Positions 26,122 to 33,811 of a stretch of 59,343 nt of DNA are shown piece by piece. Below the pieces are notes generated by a model. That model searched no databases and was not told the DNA's origin. It saw only the letters and a list, made by a program, of their open reading frames with translations. Each line of letters starts with the position of its first letter. Position 1 is the first letter of the stretch. Made by a program: the position numbers and the translations under genes. Origin of the DNA: an uncultured Bacteroidota bacterium (GTDB lineage Bacteria; Bacteroidota; Bacteroidia; Chitinophagales; Saprospiraceae). The stretch is taken from the NCBI GenBank assembly GCA_903933805.1, contig CAIZLM010000221.1, positions 1 through 59,343 on the forward strand, given 5' to 3'.

Positions 26122-27423
26122 TTGGCAACCAATCATTTACAATCCATCAAAGCCCGTTTTGGCATCGTTGGCTCCTCCAAGTTGTTGGATGCGGCCTTGG
26201 AAACGGCTGCACGGGTCGCACCGACTGACCTCACGGTGAGCATCACGGGGGAAAGCGGTGTGGGCAAGGAAGTCTTCTCCAAAATCATACATTCTTTATC
26301 AACGCGTAAGCACAACGAGTTTATCGCCGTCAATTGCGGCGCAATTCCAGAAGGCACCATCAACGCCGAGCTTTTCGGACACGAAAAAGGTTCCTTTACC
26401 GGCGCAACCGGCGACAGGAAGGGGTATTTTGAGACTGTGAACGGCGGTACCATCTTTCTGGATGAAATAGCGGAGTTGCCGCACGACACACAAGCACTGT
26501 TGCTGCGGGTGTTAGAGTCCGGCGAGTTCATCCGGGTGGGTGCAAGCAAGGTCCAGAAAACCGATGTCCGCGTGATCGCCGCCACCAATGTTGATTTACA
26601 AGAACGGGTACAAAAAGGTAAATTTAGAGAAGATCTTTACTACCGCTTGCATACGGTTCCCATCAAAGTGCCTTCTCTACAAGAACGTCGGGAAGATATT
26701 ACCCTGCTTTTTCGGAAATTCGCCCATGATTTCGCAGAAAAATACCGCATGCAACCCATCAAATTGGACGAACGAGCCGAATTGGTCTTGGAAAACTACC
26801 GCTGGCCAGGCAATATTCGGGAACTAAAAAATGTGGCCGAGCAACTCTCTGTGCTCTCGGAAGAAAGGCTGATTACCGCTGAAAGCCTCCAAAATACCAT
26901 GCCGCAATTGTTCAGTAGACACCTGCCTGTTCTGCCAGACCGCCCAGGGGCAGGCGGAAAATACAACAGCGAATTTCCAGAGCGCGAAATACTGTACAAG
27001 GTTTTGTTTGACATGAAGAAGGACCTGAACGACCTCAAAAGCATGTTCTATGAACTGGTAAAAAGCAACAACCTTCGTATGCCTGAAGTGAGTGGCGTCC
27101 GGCAACTCACCCCAAACTATTCCGCCACGTTTCAAGGCACGAGTAACGATTTTGAAACAGACGAATACCCCGAACGTCAGGATTTCTACCACAACTTCGC
27201 CAACAGTGAACGGGCAAAACCCATCATTTTAGATCAGGGAAAAAAACAGGATGGTTTCGAAACAGGAGAAGTGGAGGATACGCCACTCGCCATGGAAGAC
27301 ATCGAAAAAGACGCCATCAAACGCGCCCTGACAAAATACAAAGGTCGCAGAAAAGAAGCTGCCGAGGAACTGAAAATATCCGAACGAACCCTCTACAGGA
27401 AAATTAAAGAATACGATTTGTAG
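26122..27423 (+). CDS. Sigma-54 interacting transcriptional activator without receiver domain
   Basis: This 433-residue protein has the AAA+ sigma-54 interaction domain from about residue 10 to 240: Walker A GESGVGKE, the loop GSFTGATGD that contacts sigma-54 (GAFTGA in most homologues, here GSFTGA), Walker B GGTIFLDEIAEL, and the arginine-finger region RVIAATN..LQERVQKGKFREDLYYRL. A linker (about 270-395) contains an acidic segment. A C-terminal Fis-type helix-turn-helix follows (IKRALTKYKGRRKEAAEELKISERTLYRKI). There is no N-terminal receiver or GAF domain. The frame has no ATG near the conserved start; the first usable codon is TTG 26122. In Bacteroidota such proteins often control envelope or secretion genes; targets are unknown. 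Confidence 0.9.
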   Translation: MATNHLQSIKARFGIVGSSKLLDAALETAARVAPTDLTVSITGESGVGKEVFSKIIHSLSTRKHNEFIAVNCGAIPEGTINAELFGHEKGSFTGATGDRKGYFETVNGGTIFLDEIAELPHDTQALLLRVLESGEFIRVGASKVQKTDVRVIAATNVDLQERVQKGKFREDLYYRLHTVPIKVPSLQERREDITLLFRKFAHDFAEKYRMQPIKLDERAELVLENYRWPGNIRELKNVAEQLSVLSEERLITAESLQNTMPQLFSRHLPVLPDRPGAGGKYNSEFPEREILYKVLFDMKKDLNDLKSMFYELVKSNNLRMPEVSGVRQLTPNYSATFQGTSNDFETDEYPERQDFYHNFANSERAKPIILDQGKKQDGFETGEVEDTPLAMEDIEKDAIKRALTKYKGRRKEAAEELKISERTLYRKIKEYDL

Positions 27424-27441
27424 GCAACTTCAGGAGGAAAC

Positions 27442-28440
27442 TCATTGGCATTGCCCCCCAGTAAGCAAATAAACGCCCGGGGCAGTCTCGCGTGTCGTTA
27501 GTTGATAGGCTACTGCCAACCCTTCCAGTACTTGCCCCAAGGGCTGGTGAAAAAGCAATGCGCTGTGCGGACAGTCTGCAAGCGCCTTGTTTTGTAGGGT
27601 AATTTTTACCCTGTAGTAATTTTCCAAGTCAGCCAAGACTTGAGACAGGGGTGTTTTGACAAATTCCAATGTTTCTGTCTGCCAAGCAAGATCATTGATA
27701 GCAGGCAAATGTGAAATAGTCAGTTTGCCAACCTTATGGTCAAAAATGGCTTTTTCGTTGGCCAGCAATACAGGCGTTTTTGCATTGACAAACGGGGAAA
27801 ACTTTACTTTTCCAGACCTCACAAAAACAGTTGTCACCTCGTCGGATTGGCATACATTAAATTGCGTACCCAAAACCTCCACGGTAGCACCAGACACCAA
27901 TTCAACCAGAAAAGGGTGATTTGGGTCATGGGCAACGTCAAAATAAGCTTCTCCCGACAATTTCACCCTTCGATCCTTTTTATCCTCGTACCCTGTTGCA
28001 TACTCCAAGGAACTACCTTTTCTCAACCATACTTGCGTACCGTCAGCGAGATGAAGTTGCTGTTTTTCCAGTGTCAAAATCGATACTGAGGCATCGTAAT
28101 AATCTTGATTGCTGAAATGTCTGTACCCCCAAAACGACATCACTATAAACGAAACGGCCGCCGCTACCTTCCATACCCGACGGTCTGGGCGGTGCAGGAT
28201 GCGCGGTGATACAGCAGTTTCCCGGATTCGGGCCTGAATTTTTGCGTAGTCCTCATCCAATTGAAGCTCGAATGTATGTTTGTACCCTTCAGATTTGGAC
28301 CAGATGAGCGTAAACTCGCGTGCCAATCGCGCATTTTCAGTCGATTTGCTGATCCAATTTTCTAGCATGGATAATTCAAGGGGCGTGATATCCCCTTGGC
28401 ATCGTTTGATTATTAACAGCAGGTATTCGTTTCCTTCCAT
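27442..28440 (-). CDS. FecR-family anti-sigma / transmembrane sensor
   Basis: A 332-residue protein: N-terminal cytoplasmic domain (LLLIIKRCQGDITPLELSMLENWI, then a Trp/Arg-rich helix), one membrane segment (about residues 88-105, VWKVAAAVSFIVMSFWGYRHF), a FecR domain (about 115-225, LADGTQVWLRKGSSLEYA ... VKLSGEAYFDVAHD ... VEVLGTQFNVC) and a C-terminal DUF4974 domain (about 245-325, LEFVKTPLSQVLADLENYYRVKI). FecR proteins relay a signal from a TonB-dependent receptor to an ECF sigma factor. The frame opens at 28503, but the N-terminal domain fits ATG 28440. No receptor gene lies next to it in the window. Confidence 0.92.
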   Translation of the reverse strand: MEGNEYLLLIIKRCQGDITPLELSMLENWISKSTENARLAREFTLIWSKSEGYKHTFELQLDEDYAKIQARIRETAVSPRILHRPDRRVWKVAAAVSFIVMSFWGYRHFSNQDYYDASVSILTLEKQQLHLADGTQVWLRKGSSLEYATGYEDKKDRRVKLSGEAYFDVAHDPNHPFLVELVSGATVEVLGTQFNVCQSDEVTTVFVRSGKVKFSPFVNAKTPVLLANEKAIFDHKVGKLTISHLPAINDLAWQTETLEFVKTPLSQVLADLENYYRVKITLQNKALADCPHSALLFHQPLGQVLEGLAVAYQLTTRETAPGVYLLTGGQCQ

Positions 28441-28515
28441 TGGTTCTAAAACTGACTTATGCAAAACAAAGTGGTGATCCAAAGACAACCATTGGTGAGG
28501 CATCCCCTATGTAAT

Positions 28516-29094
28516 TCATACTGTAATAATGACAATAGGCGACAAAACCGCAAGCAAAATAAGGGCTTCCCGCAGCATCTTCATTGCCTTGGTGATGTGA
28601 TTTTCGATGGTTTTGACAGAGATACCCAGCTGATCCGCGATTTCTTTGTGGGAATAATTTTCAAATCGGCTCAAAGTAAAAACAACACGGCATTTTTCGG
28701 GCAAATTTTCAATGGCTTTAAACAGGGCATGCTCCAGTTTTTCACTGCCCTCTTGTAATGCCATTTCTTGTGCAGTGGTATCCAATACGTCTGTAAAGTT
28801 GCCACCGTCGTCTAGAATTGTCCTGCGTTGTATTTTTAGGTAGTTGAGTGCCCGGTTTATGGCTGCCCGACGCAAATAAGACCTCAAAGAAGTATGAATA
28901 TCCAACGCCGCACGCTTGCGCCAAAGTTCCACCAACACCTCCTGTGCCAAATCTTTGCAGGTACTCTCATCGGGTAGGATGCGGTAAATAGTACCAATAA
29001 GCAAGGGATAGTAGGCATCAAAAATGCTCCGGAAGACCTTTTCGTCACCGTCAATCAGCCCTTCGAGCAGGTTTTTTTCTACATTTTCCGCCAA
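28516..29094 (-). CDS. ECF sigma factor of the FecI / SusC-associated type
   Basis: A 192-residue sigma-70 family protein with region 2 (about 25-90: STCKDLAQEVLVELWRKR, SLRSYLRRAAINRALNYL) and region 4 (about 125-180: LPEKCRVVFTLSRFENYSHKEIADQLGISVKTIENHITKAMKML), the Bacteroidota FecI type. A hydrophobic C-terminal tail of about 14 residues follows region 4 (LILLAVLSPIVIITV), which is unusual for a sigma factor. The FecR partner gene follows downstream. A promoter-like pair, CACCTTTG at 29116-29123 with TTTGG 19 bp upstream, precedes it. Confidence 0.93.
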   Translation of the reverse strand: MAENVEKNLLEGLIDGDEKVFRSIFDAYYPLLIGTIYRILPDESTCKDLAQEVLVELWRKRAALDIHTSLRSYLRRAAINRALNYLKIQRRTILDDGGNFTDVLDTTAQEMALQEGSEKLEHALFKAIENLPEKCRVVFTLSRFENYSHKEIADQLGISVKTIENHITKAMKMLREALILLAVLSPIVIITV

Positions 29095-29115
29095 CTGAGA
29101 TTTTTTTTAATTCTG

Positions 29116-29145
29116 CAAAGGTGTGTTTTTTTTAGTTTATTCCAA
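29116..29145 (-). promoter_or_regulatory. Putative promoter of the FecI-type sigma gene
   Basis: On the minus strand CACCTTTG (one base off TAnnTTTG) is preceded, after 19 bp, by a TTG within TTTGG at 29143-29145. Spacing matches the Bacteroidota -33/-7 arrangement. Confidence 0.45.
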
Positions 29146-29236
29146 ACCAATTCGCAATTTATAGCTTATTCTACAAATATCATTTTTAATGAATAGCATT
29201 TCAAGGGTTTTTCCGTAAATATGATATAGACCATGG

Positions 29237-29266
29237 CCCCTATTTTTTTTAATAATAACATAGGGG
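29237..29266. repeat. Small inverted repeat upstream of the Crp/Fnr gene
   Basis: CCCCTAT (29237-29243) and ATAGGGG (29260-29266) flank a 16-nt A/T spacer. It could be an operator; no further support. The surrounding space 29095-29407 otherwise shows no gene. Confidence 0.3.
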
Positions 29267-29407
29267 TTAAGCGCCGTCAGCTTGTCTTAGTTGTGGATTG
29301 GGAGGCACGTTTCACACCAAAGAACACCATTTTTCATGGTACAAACGCGAGCACCGAACTGTTTACCATTGGAATTAATAGACAAAAAACACAAACTGCA
29401 TCATATT

Positions 29408-30094
29408 ATGGACACAAGAAACGCAATGCAAATATTGGAAACGAGTCCGCTTTTTGCCGTACTAAGTCCAACTGAAAGAGCGCTTTTACAGCAAGGTGGA
29501 GTCGTACAGACATACGGAAAGCATGCCGTGTTATACAAACCGGATCAAGTGGCAGACAAGGTCTTTTTTATGCTCAAAGGCGTCGTAAAGGTGGCCGTAC
29601 ATGCGGAAAAAAAAGACATCATTAAATACATTGTACGCCCAGGGGGGATGTTTGGGGAGTCCTGTTTAACAGGTGACAATATCCGCCGGGATTTTGCCTA
29701 CGCGATGGATGATCATTTGGAAGTCCTTGAACTACAAGTTGATGCTGTTCAAAAGATCATGCGCGGAAATTTTGCCTTTGCGCAGTCATTGCTCTTTTTC
29801 CTAGGAGAGCGACTGCGGCACACAGAAAACCAGCTGGAAAACGTTGTCTTAAAAGACTCTAGGAGCCGCATTATCGAATTTTTGCACCAAATGGGCCATG
29901 AACAAGGCCGGCAAGTAGGTTTTGAAACACTGGTAAAACACAATATGACACACCAAGATATTGCAGATTTGACGGGAACCAGCCGCCAAATGGTAACGGC
30001 TGTGTTGAACCAACTGAAACGATCCAATGTACTGTATTTCAATCGCAAAAAAATACTATTCCGTGATCTGAATGCCCTGCCCATTGCTGTGTGA
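29408..30094 (+). CDS. Crp/Fnr family transcriptional regulator
   Basis: The 228-residue protein has an N-terminal cyclic-nucleotide-binding-like domain (about 10-125: LFAVLSPTERALLQQGG, KVFFMLKGVVKVAVHAE, GGMFGESCLTGD) and a C-terminal Crp-type winged helix (about 150-220: LVKHNMTHQDIADLTGTSRQMVTAVLNQLKRSNVLYFNRKKILF, read in parts). The cAMP phosphate-binding Arg is not evident in GGMFGESC...RRDFAYAM, and no Fnr-like cysteine set is present, so the effector is unknown. The frame extends upstream to TTG 29291 but homology starts at MDTRN (29408). A long inverted repeat follows the stop. Confidence 0.9.
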   Translation: MDTRNAMQILETSPLFAVLSPTERALLQQGGVVQTYGKHAVLYKPDQVADKVFFMLKGVVKVAVHAEKKDIIKYIVRPGGMFGESCLTGDNIRRDFAYAMDDHLEVLELQVDAVQKIMRGNFAFAQSLLFFLGERLRHTENQLENVVLKDSRSRIIEFLHQMGHEQGRQVGFETLVKHNMTHQDIADLTGTSRQMVTAVLNQLKRSNVLYFNRKKILFRDLNALPIAV

Positions 30095-30102
30095 TACGAA
30101 CA

Positions 30103-30162
30103 GTGTTGTGTCCTGTGACCATTGGCGAGACCAGATTCACGGTATTACACAGGACATAACAC
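30103..30162. repeat. Inverted repeat with 15-bp arms after the Crp/Fnr gene
   Basis: Arms GTGTTGTGTCCTGTG (30103-30117) and CACAGGACATAACAC (30148-30162) are complementary except one position, with a 30-nt loop. It lies 9 bp after the stop codon. Without a T-run it is a weak terminator candidate; a regulator-binding site is equally possible. Confidence 0.45.
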
Positions 30163-30322
30163 CAAAATGGGTTTAAATTTATACGATAGAATGGGTTTTG
30201 TTGGGCGGTGCGCTTGAAAGGCGTGCCGCTTTTTTTTGGGGTCACCGTGCAGGAACTCGTGTATGAAAACAATCAATGCTGTATTTTGACAGACCGCGTG
30301 CCACACAATTGAGTAAATTACT

Positions 30323-30485
30323 GTAACTGATTAGGTGGCACGCTGTCTGGCCCAAAAAGGTTCATTTTCCGCCATACTTCGCAGATTTTTTTGATCATAG
30401 CGCTGCTATGGCCTACAAAATCCGCTTCGTCTGGCAAAAAATGGCCACTTTTTTTGTCTCAGACGCGACCACGCTAACCAGTTAC
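30323..30485 (+). repeat. Palindromic repeat, full-length copy
   Basis: A 163-bp copy. The left end has one change (GTAACTGATTA); the right end TAACCAGTTAC is intact. It lies between two genes on the same strand. Confidence 0.93.
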
Positions 30486-30618
30486 AAATTAATACAGGTG
30501 TGATAGAGGGAACGCGGCTTCAGGCATTGGTTGGTATTGAATTTTCCATGACCTTTGTGTATCATTCGCAGCAAAAGAATGATACACCGATTGTACTTCA
30601 CCTGTAACCGTGTCAACG

Positions 30619-32376
30619 ATGAACACCAAAAAATCACTTTCAATAGTGCTGATCCTTTTTTGTGCCATCGGGATGATGGCGCAAACCTATACCACGCCAC
30701 CAAACACCCCCGTTCGTACGATGGCCGAATGGGAAGAACTACAGGCATTGGTGATTACTTGGAATCCGGGAAATGGTGGCAATACCTGGCGCGACATTCT
30801 CACGGAAATCACCCGGGCAGCGCGAGAAGAATGTGCTGTTATCATTGTCTGTTCTTCACAAAGCATCCTCACCAGTGCGCAAAATTATCTGCTAACAAAA
30901 GGCGTGGACCTGACTTCCAAGGTTCAATTTTTTGTTGCACCGAACAACTCCATTTGGGTCCGGGACTATGGGCCTACGTCTGTTTATGCCGGCGATGTTG
31001 ATTCTTTGCTTTCCGTGGACTGGATTTACAACCGAAACAGGCCTTATGACAACGTCATACCAGAAAAAATCGGTCAACTCCTGCATATTCCGGTTTATGC
31101 CACCACCCAGGCGCCGTATGACTTGGTGAACACCGGCGGTAATTTCATGTCGGATGGTATGGGGACGGCCTTTGCGTCAAAATTGGTATTGCGCAACAAC
31201 GATCAAACAGCCAACGGCGAGGGCGCTGACCCCAACGATATTTTTGGCGTCAGCAACCACACAGCCTTGGAAATTGACAACATCTTACAAGAATACATGG
31301 GGATCAATCGGTACATCAAAATGGAAGAGTTGCCTTTCGATGGCATCCACCACATCGATATGCACATGAAACTGCTGGATGAAGAAACCTTGTTGGTCGG
31401 GCAATACCCTATGAATGTGTCTGATGGCCCACAAATCGAAGCAAACCTACTCTACGTCTTGTCCCAGTATAAAACCGCTTTTGGCCACGACTTCAAAGTG
31501 GTGCGCGTACCCATGCCTCCCTTTGTTGGAGGTCAGTATCCCCCTTATGGTGGTGTGTCGCAATACAGCGCCCTGTATCCAACCTACGCCAACGCTGTAT
31601 TCGTCAACCGAACGGTGATCATGCCCAAATACAATTTACCCACAGATGCCGCAGCGCAGGACACCTTTCAAAAGTACCTTCCTGGGTATAAAATTGTTCC
31701 TGTTGACTGCAATGGAATCATCAACAGCGGCGGAGCAGTACACTGTATTACCAAGGAAATAGGTGTAACCGAGCCATTACTGGTGTTACACAGCAGACTG
31801 CCTTGTCTGGACAATGCCAACAACCCGGGATACGATGTTTTTGCAACGCTCAAACACCGCATGGGCATTGCCGGAGCCAAGGTTTTTTTTAGAACAGAAC
31901 AAGATGCTCCCTGGCAAAATGTTGACATGGAATATGTTAACGGTGATACCGCATTCTTGTGGAAGGGTACGATACCCCTTCAACTTGCCGGAAAAACAGT
32001 TTTTTACTACATTCAGGCCACGTCAAACAGCGGAAAAACAGTAACCCGACCAGTAACTGCGCCTACAGGTGCTTGGTCTTTTTGTGTGAACCAAAGTTCC
32101 GAAAGCAGCGAGCCCAATGCATTTAATATTGCCGACATATTCCCCAATCCAGCCTCCGGCATGACCGTTGTGCCTATTTTCAGCCACGGAAAAACACAGG
32201 CACGCATTTTGATGTACAATCTGGTGGGTCAACCTGTTGCGACAATTTTTTCGGGAGAAATCCCAGCGGGTGAAAGCAAGTACTTTTTTGACGCAGCCCG
32301 CTTTGCTCCTGGCATTTATTTTTTAAAACTACAGGCAAACGGGACTCAATTGACCAAAAAAGTGGCCATTCACTGA
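30619..32376 (+). CDS. Secreted peptidylarginine deiminase-like protein (PPAD/agmatine deiminase family) with T9SS sorting domain
   Basis: This 585-residue protein has a signal peptide (about 1-22), a deiminase domain (about 30-390), an Ig-like domain (about 405-490) and a type A T9SS sorting domain (about 505-585, IFPNPASGMTVVPIF ... ILMYNLVGQPVATIF ... GIYFLKLQANG). The order equals that of the Porphyromonas gingivalis deiminase. Candidate catalytic residues: Asp116 in SIWVRDYGP, His245 and Asp247 in HHIDMHMK, Cys376 in GGAVHCITK. An Arg-x-Arg pair (Arg139, Arg141) sits where the Porphyromonas enzyme binds the substrate's terminal carboxylate. Likely reaction: conversion of peptide arginine to citrulline with ammonia release. 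Agmatine as substrate is less likely given export. GTG 30610 is an alternative start. Confidence 0.9.
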   Translation: MNTKKSLSIVLILFCAIGMMAQTYTTPPNTPVRTMAEWEELQALVITWNPGNGGNTWRDILTEITRAAREECAVIIVCSSQSILTSAQNYLLTKGVDLTSKVQFFVAPNNSIWVRDYGPTSVYAGDVDSLLSVDWIYNRNRPYDNVIPEKIGQLLHIPVYATTQAPYDLVNTGGNFMSDGMGTAFASKLVLRNNDQTANGEGADPNDIFGVSNHTALEIDNILQEYMGINRYIKMEELPFDGIHHIDMHMKLLDEETLLVGQYPMNVSDGPQIEANLLYVLSQYKTAFGHDFKVVRVPMPPFVGGQYPPYGGVSQYSALYPTYANAVFVNRTVIMPKYNLPTDAAAQDTFQKYLPGYKIVPVDCNGIINSGGAVHCITKEIGVTEPLLVLHSRLPCLDNANNPGYDVFATLKHRMGIAGAKVFFRTEQDAPWQNVDMEYVNGDTAFLWKGTIPLQLAGKTVFYYIQATSNSGKTVTRPVTAPTGAWSFCVNQSSESSEPNAFNIADIFPNPASGMTVVPIFSHGKTQARILMYNLVGQPVATIFSGEIPAGESKYFFDAARFAPGIYFLKLQANGTQLTKKVAIH

Positions 32377-32466
32377 GAAAAACACTGTTTTTAACGTTTG
32401 TATGTCCAATGTTAGGAACAAAAGTTGGAAACCCTTGTTGTTGTAAGTTGTTGTATAATTAGATTT

Positions 32467-32544
32467 GTAACTGGTTAGGTGGCACGCTGTCTGGCAAAAA
32501 ATGGCCACTTTTTTGTCTCAGACGCGACCACGCTAACCAGTTAC
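32467..32544 (+). repeat. Palindromic repeat, short copy (85-bp internal deletion)
   Basis: A 78-bp copy with intact ends. Its junction GCTGTCTGGCAAAAAATGG joins the left-arm GTCTGGC directly to what follows the right-arm GTCTGGC of full copies, removing exactly 85 bp. Confidence 0.92.
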
Positions 32545-32608
32545 TTTGATTTTTATCAATAAAATACACCATTTTAAGAAAATAAACAAAACCAAAGGGT
32601 TAAAATCA

Positions 32609-32616
32609 TAACTTTG
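32609..32616 (+). promoter_or_regulatory. Putative -7 element of the primary sigma factor gene
   Basis: TAACTTTG followed by CGGC, 32 bp before the start codon, matches TAnnTTTG. The -33 position shows no TTG. Confidence 0.55.
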
Positions 32617-32648
32617 CGGCCGAAATAACATCCATAGCAGCACAGAAC

Positions 32649-33518
32649 ATGAGGCAGTTAAAAATTACGAAGTCCATTACCAACCGCGAAAGTCAGTCGC
32701 TAGAGAAGTATCTCCAGGAGATTGGCAAGGTGGATCTTCTCACGCCCGAAGAAGAGGTGGACCTCGCCAAGCGCATCAAACAAGGCGATCAAATCGCACT
32801 TGAGAAACTGACAAAAGCGAACCTGCGCTTTGTCGTTTCTGTTGCAAAGCAGTATCAAAATCAGGGCCTTAGTCTTTCCGACTTGATCAACGAAGGCAAT
32901 CTAGGCCTGATCAAGGCCGCCCAACGCTTTGACGAAACCCGCGGATTTAAGTTCATTTCCTATGCCGTTTGGTGGATTCGCCAAAGTATTTTGCAGGCAT
33001 TGGCTGAACAAAGTCGTATTGTTCGACTACCCTTGAATAAAGTTGGCTCTCTTAACAAGATCAACAAGGCTTTTTCTGAACTGGAGCAAACATTCGAACG
33101 CGAGCCCAGCCCGGAAGAGTTGGCAGAATTGTTGGAAATATCGACCGATGAAGTTGAAACTACCTTGGGTGTTGCCGCTCGTCACGTTTCCATGGACGCC
33201 CCATTTGTCGAAGGCGAAGACAATTCTCTGCTTGACGTGCTGGAAAACAACACCATGCCAGGCACCGATTCACACTTGGAGTATGCCGACTCGCTTCGGC
33301 GTGAAATAGAACGATCGCTGGGTACCCTGACCGACCGTCAAGCAGATGTGATCAAGTTGTACTTTGGTATCGGTGTTGAACACCCCATGTCATTGGAAGA
33401 CATTGGTGACAAATTTGGCCTTACCCGCGAGCGAGTACGTCAAATCAAAGACAAAGCCATCAACAAATTGCGCGCAACAAGTCGCAGTAAGTTGTTGAAA
33501 ACATACCTCGGAGCTTAA
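32649..33518 (+). CDS. rpoD: Primary RNA polymerase sigma factor (RpoD/SigA type)
   Basis: The 289-residue housekeeping sigma factor lacks region 1.1, as usual in Bacteroidota. Region 1.2 is [20 protein letters not shown]. Region 2 carries [35 protein letters not shown] and the promoter-melting stretch [15 protein letters not shown]. Region 3 (about 125-200) includes [16 protein letters not shown]. Region 4 ends in the helix-turn-helix [29 protein letters not shown]. It recognises the TAnnTTTG promoters seen in the window, including its own. A strong terminator follows. Short and full palindromic repeats lie on either side of the gene. Confidence 0.97.
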   Translation: MRQLKITKSITNRESQSLEKYLQEIGKVDLLTPEEEVDLAKRIKQGDQIALEKLTKANLRFVVSVAKQYQNQGLSLSDLINEGNLGLIKAAQRFDETRGFKFISYAVWWIRQSILQALAEQSRIVRLPLNKVGSLNKINKAFSELEQTFEREPSPEELAELLEISTDEVETTLGVAARHVSMDAPFVEGEDNSLLDVLENNTMPGTDSHLEYADSLRREIERSLGTLTDRQADVIKLYFGIGVEHPMSLEDIGDKFGLTRERVRQIKDKAINKLRATSRSKLLKTYLGA

Positions 33519-33564
33519 TACTTTCACAACAAGTAACCTACTGTTCCGGAGCACGTGCTCTACC

Positions 33565-33601
33565 AAAGCCCTTCGGTTGTATCAACCGAAGGGCTTTTTT
33601 T
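33565..33601 (+). terminator. Rho-independent terminator of the primary sigma factor gene
   Basis: A 15-bp perfect stem (AAAGCCCTTCGGTTG / CAACCGAAGGGCTTT) with a 3-nt loop is followed by a run of T. It lies 47 bp after the stop codon and ends 4 bp before a palindromic repeat. Confidence 0.92.
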
Positions 33602-33604
33602 ATC

Positions 33605-33767
33605 GTAACTGGTTAGGTGGCACGCTGTCTGGCCCAAAAAGGTCCATTTTCCGCCATACTTCGCAGATTTTTTTGACCTTAGCGCTGCTATGGCTTACAA
33701 AAATCCGGTTCGTCTGGCAAAAAATGGCCACTTTTTTGTCTCAGACGCGACCACGCTAACCAGTTAC
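33605..33767 (+). repeat. Palindromic repeat, full-length copy
   Basis: A 163-bp copy with perfect 11-bp terminal repeats, directly after a true terminator. This argues that the repeat is not itself needed as a terminator here. Confidence 0.94.
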
Positions 33768-33811
33768 TTTTTATCTATCATTGCCATTTTTACCTCAAAA
33801 TTAGTTAATTC

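Larger units (their letters stand above)
30095..30618. other. Intergenic region between the Crp/Fnr and deiminase genes
   Basis: This 524-bp space holds a hairpin (30103-30162) and a full palindromic repeat (30323-30485). No open frame with coding character, RNA gene or consensus promoter was recognised in the rest. Confidence 0.5.

Noticed and set aside
26095-26124. Frameshift or missing start in the sigma-54 activator
   Set aside because: The frame is open upstream without ATG but the AAA+ domain begins normally after TTG 26122; a non-ATG start is the simpler explanation.
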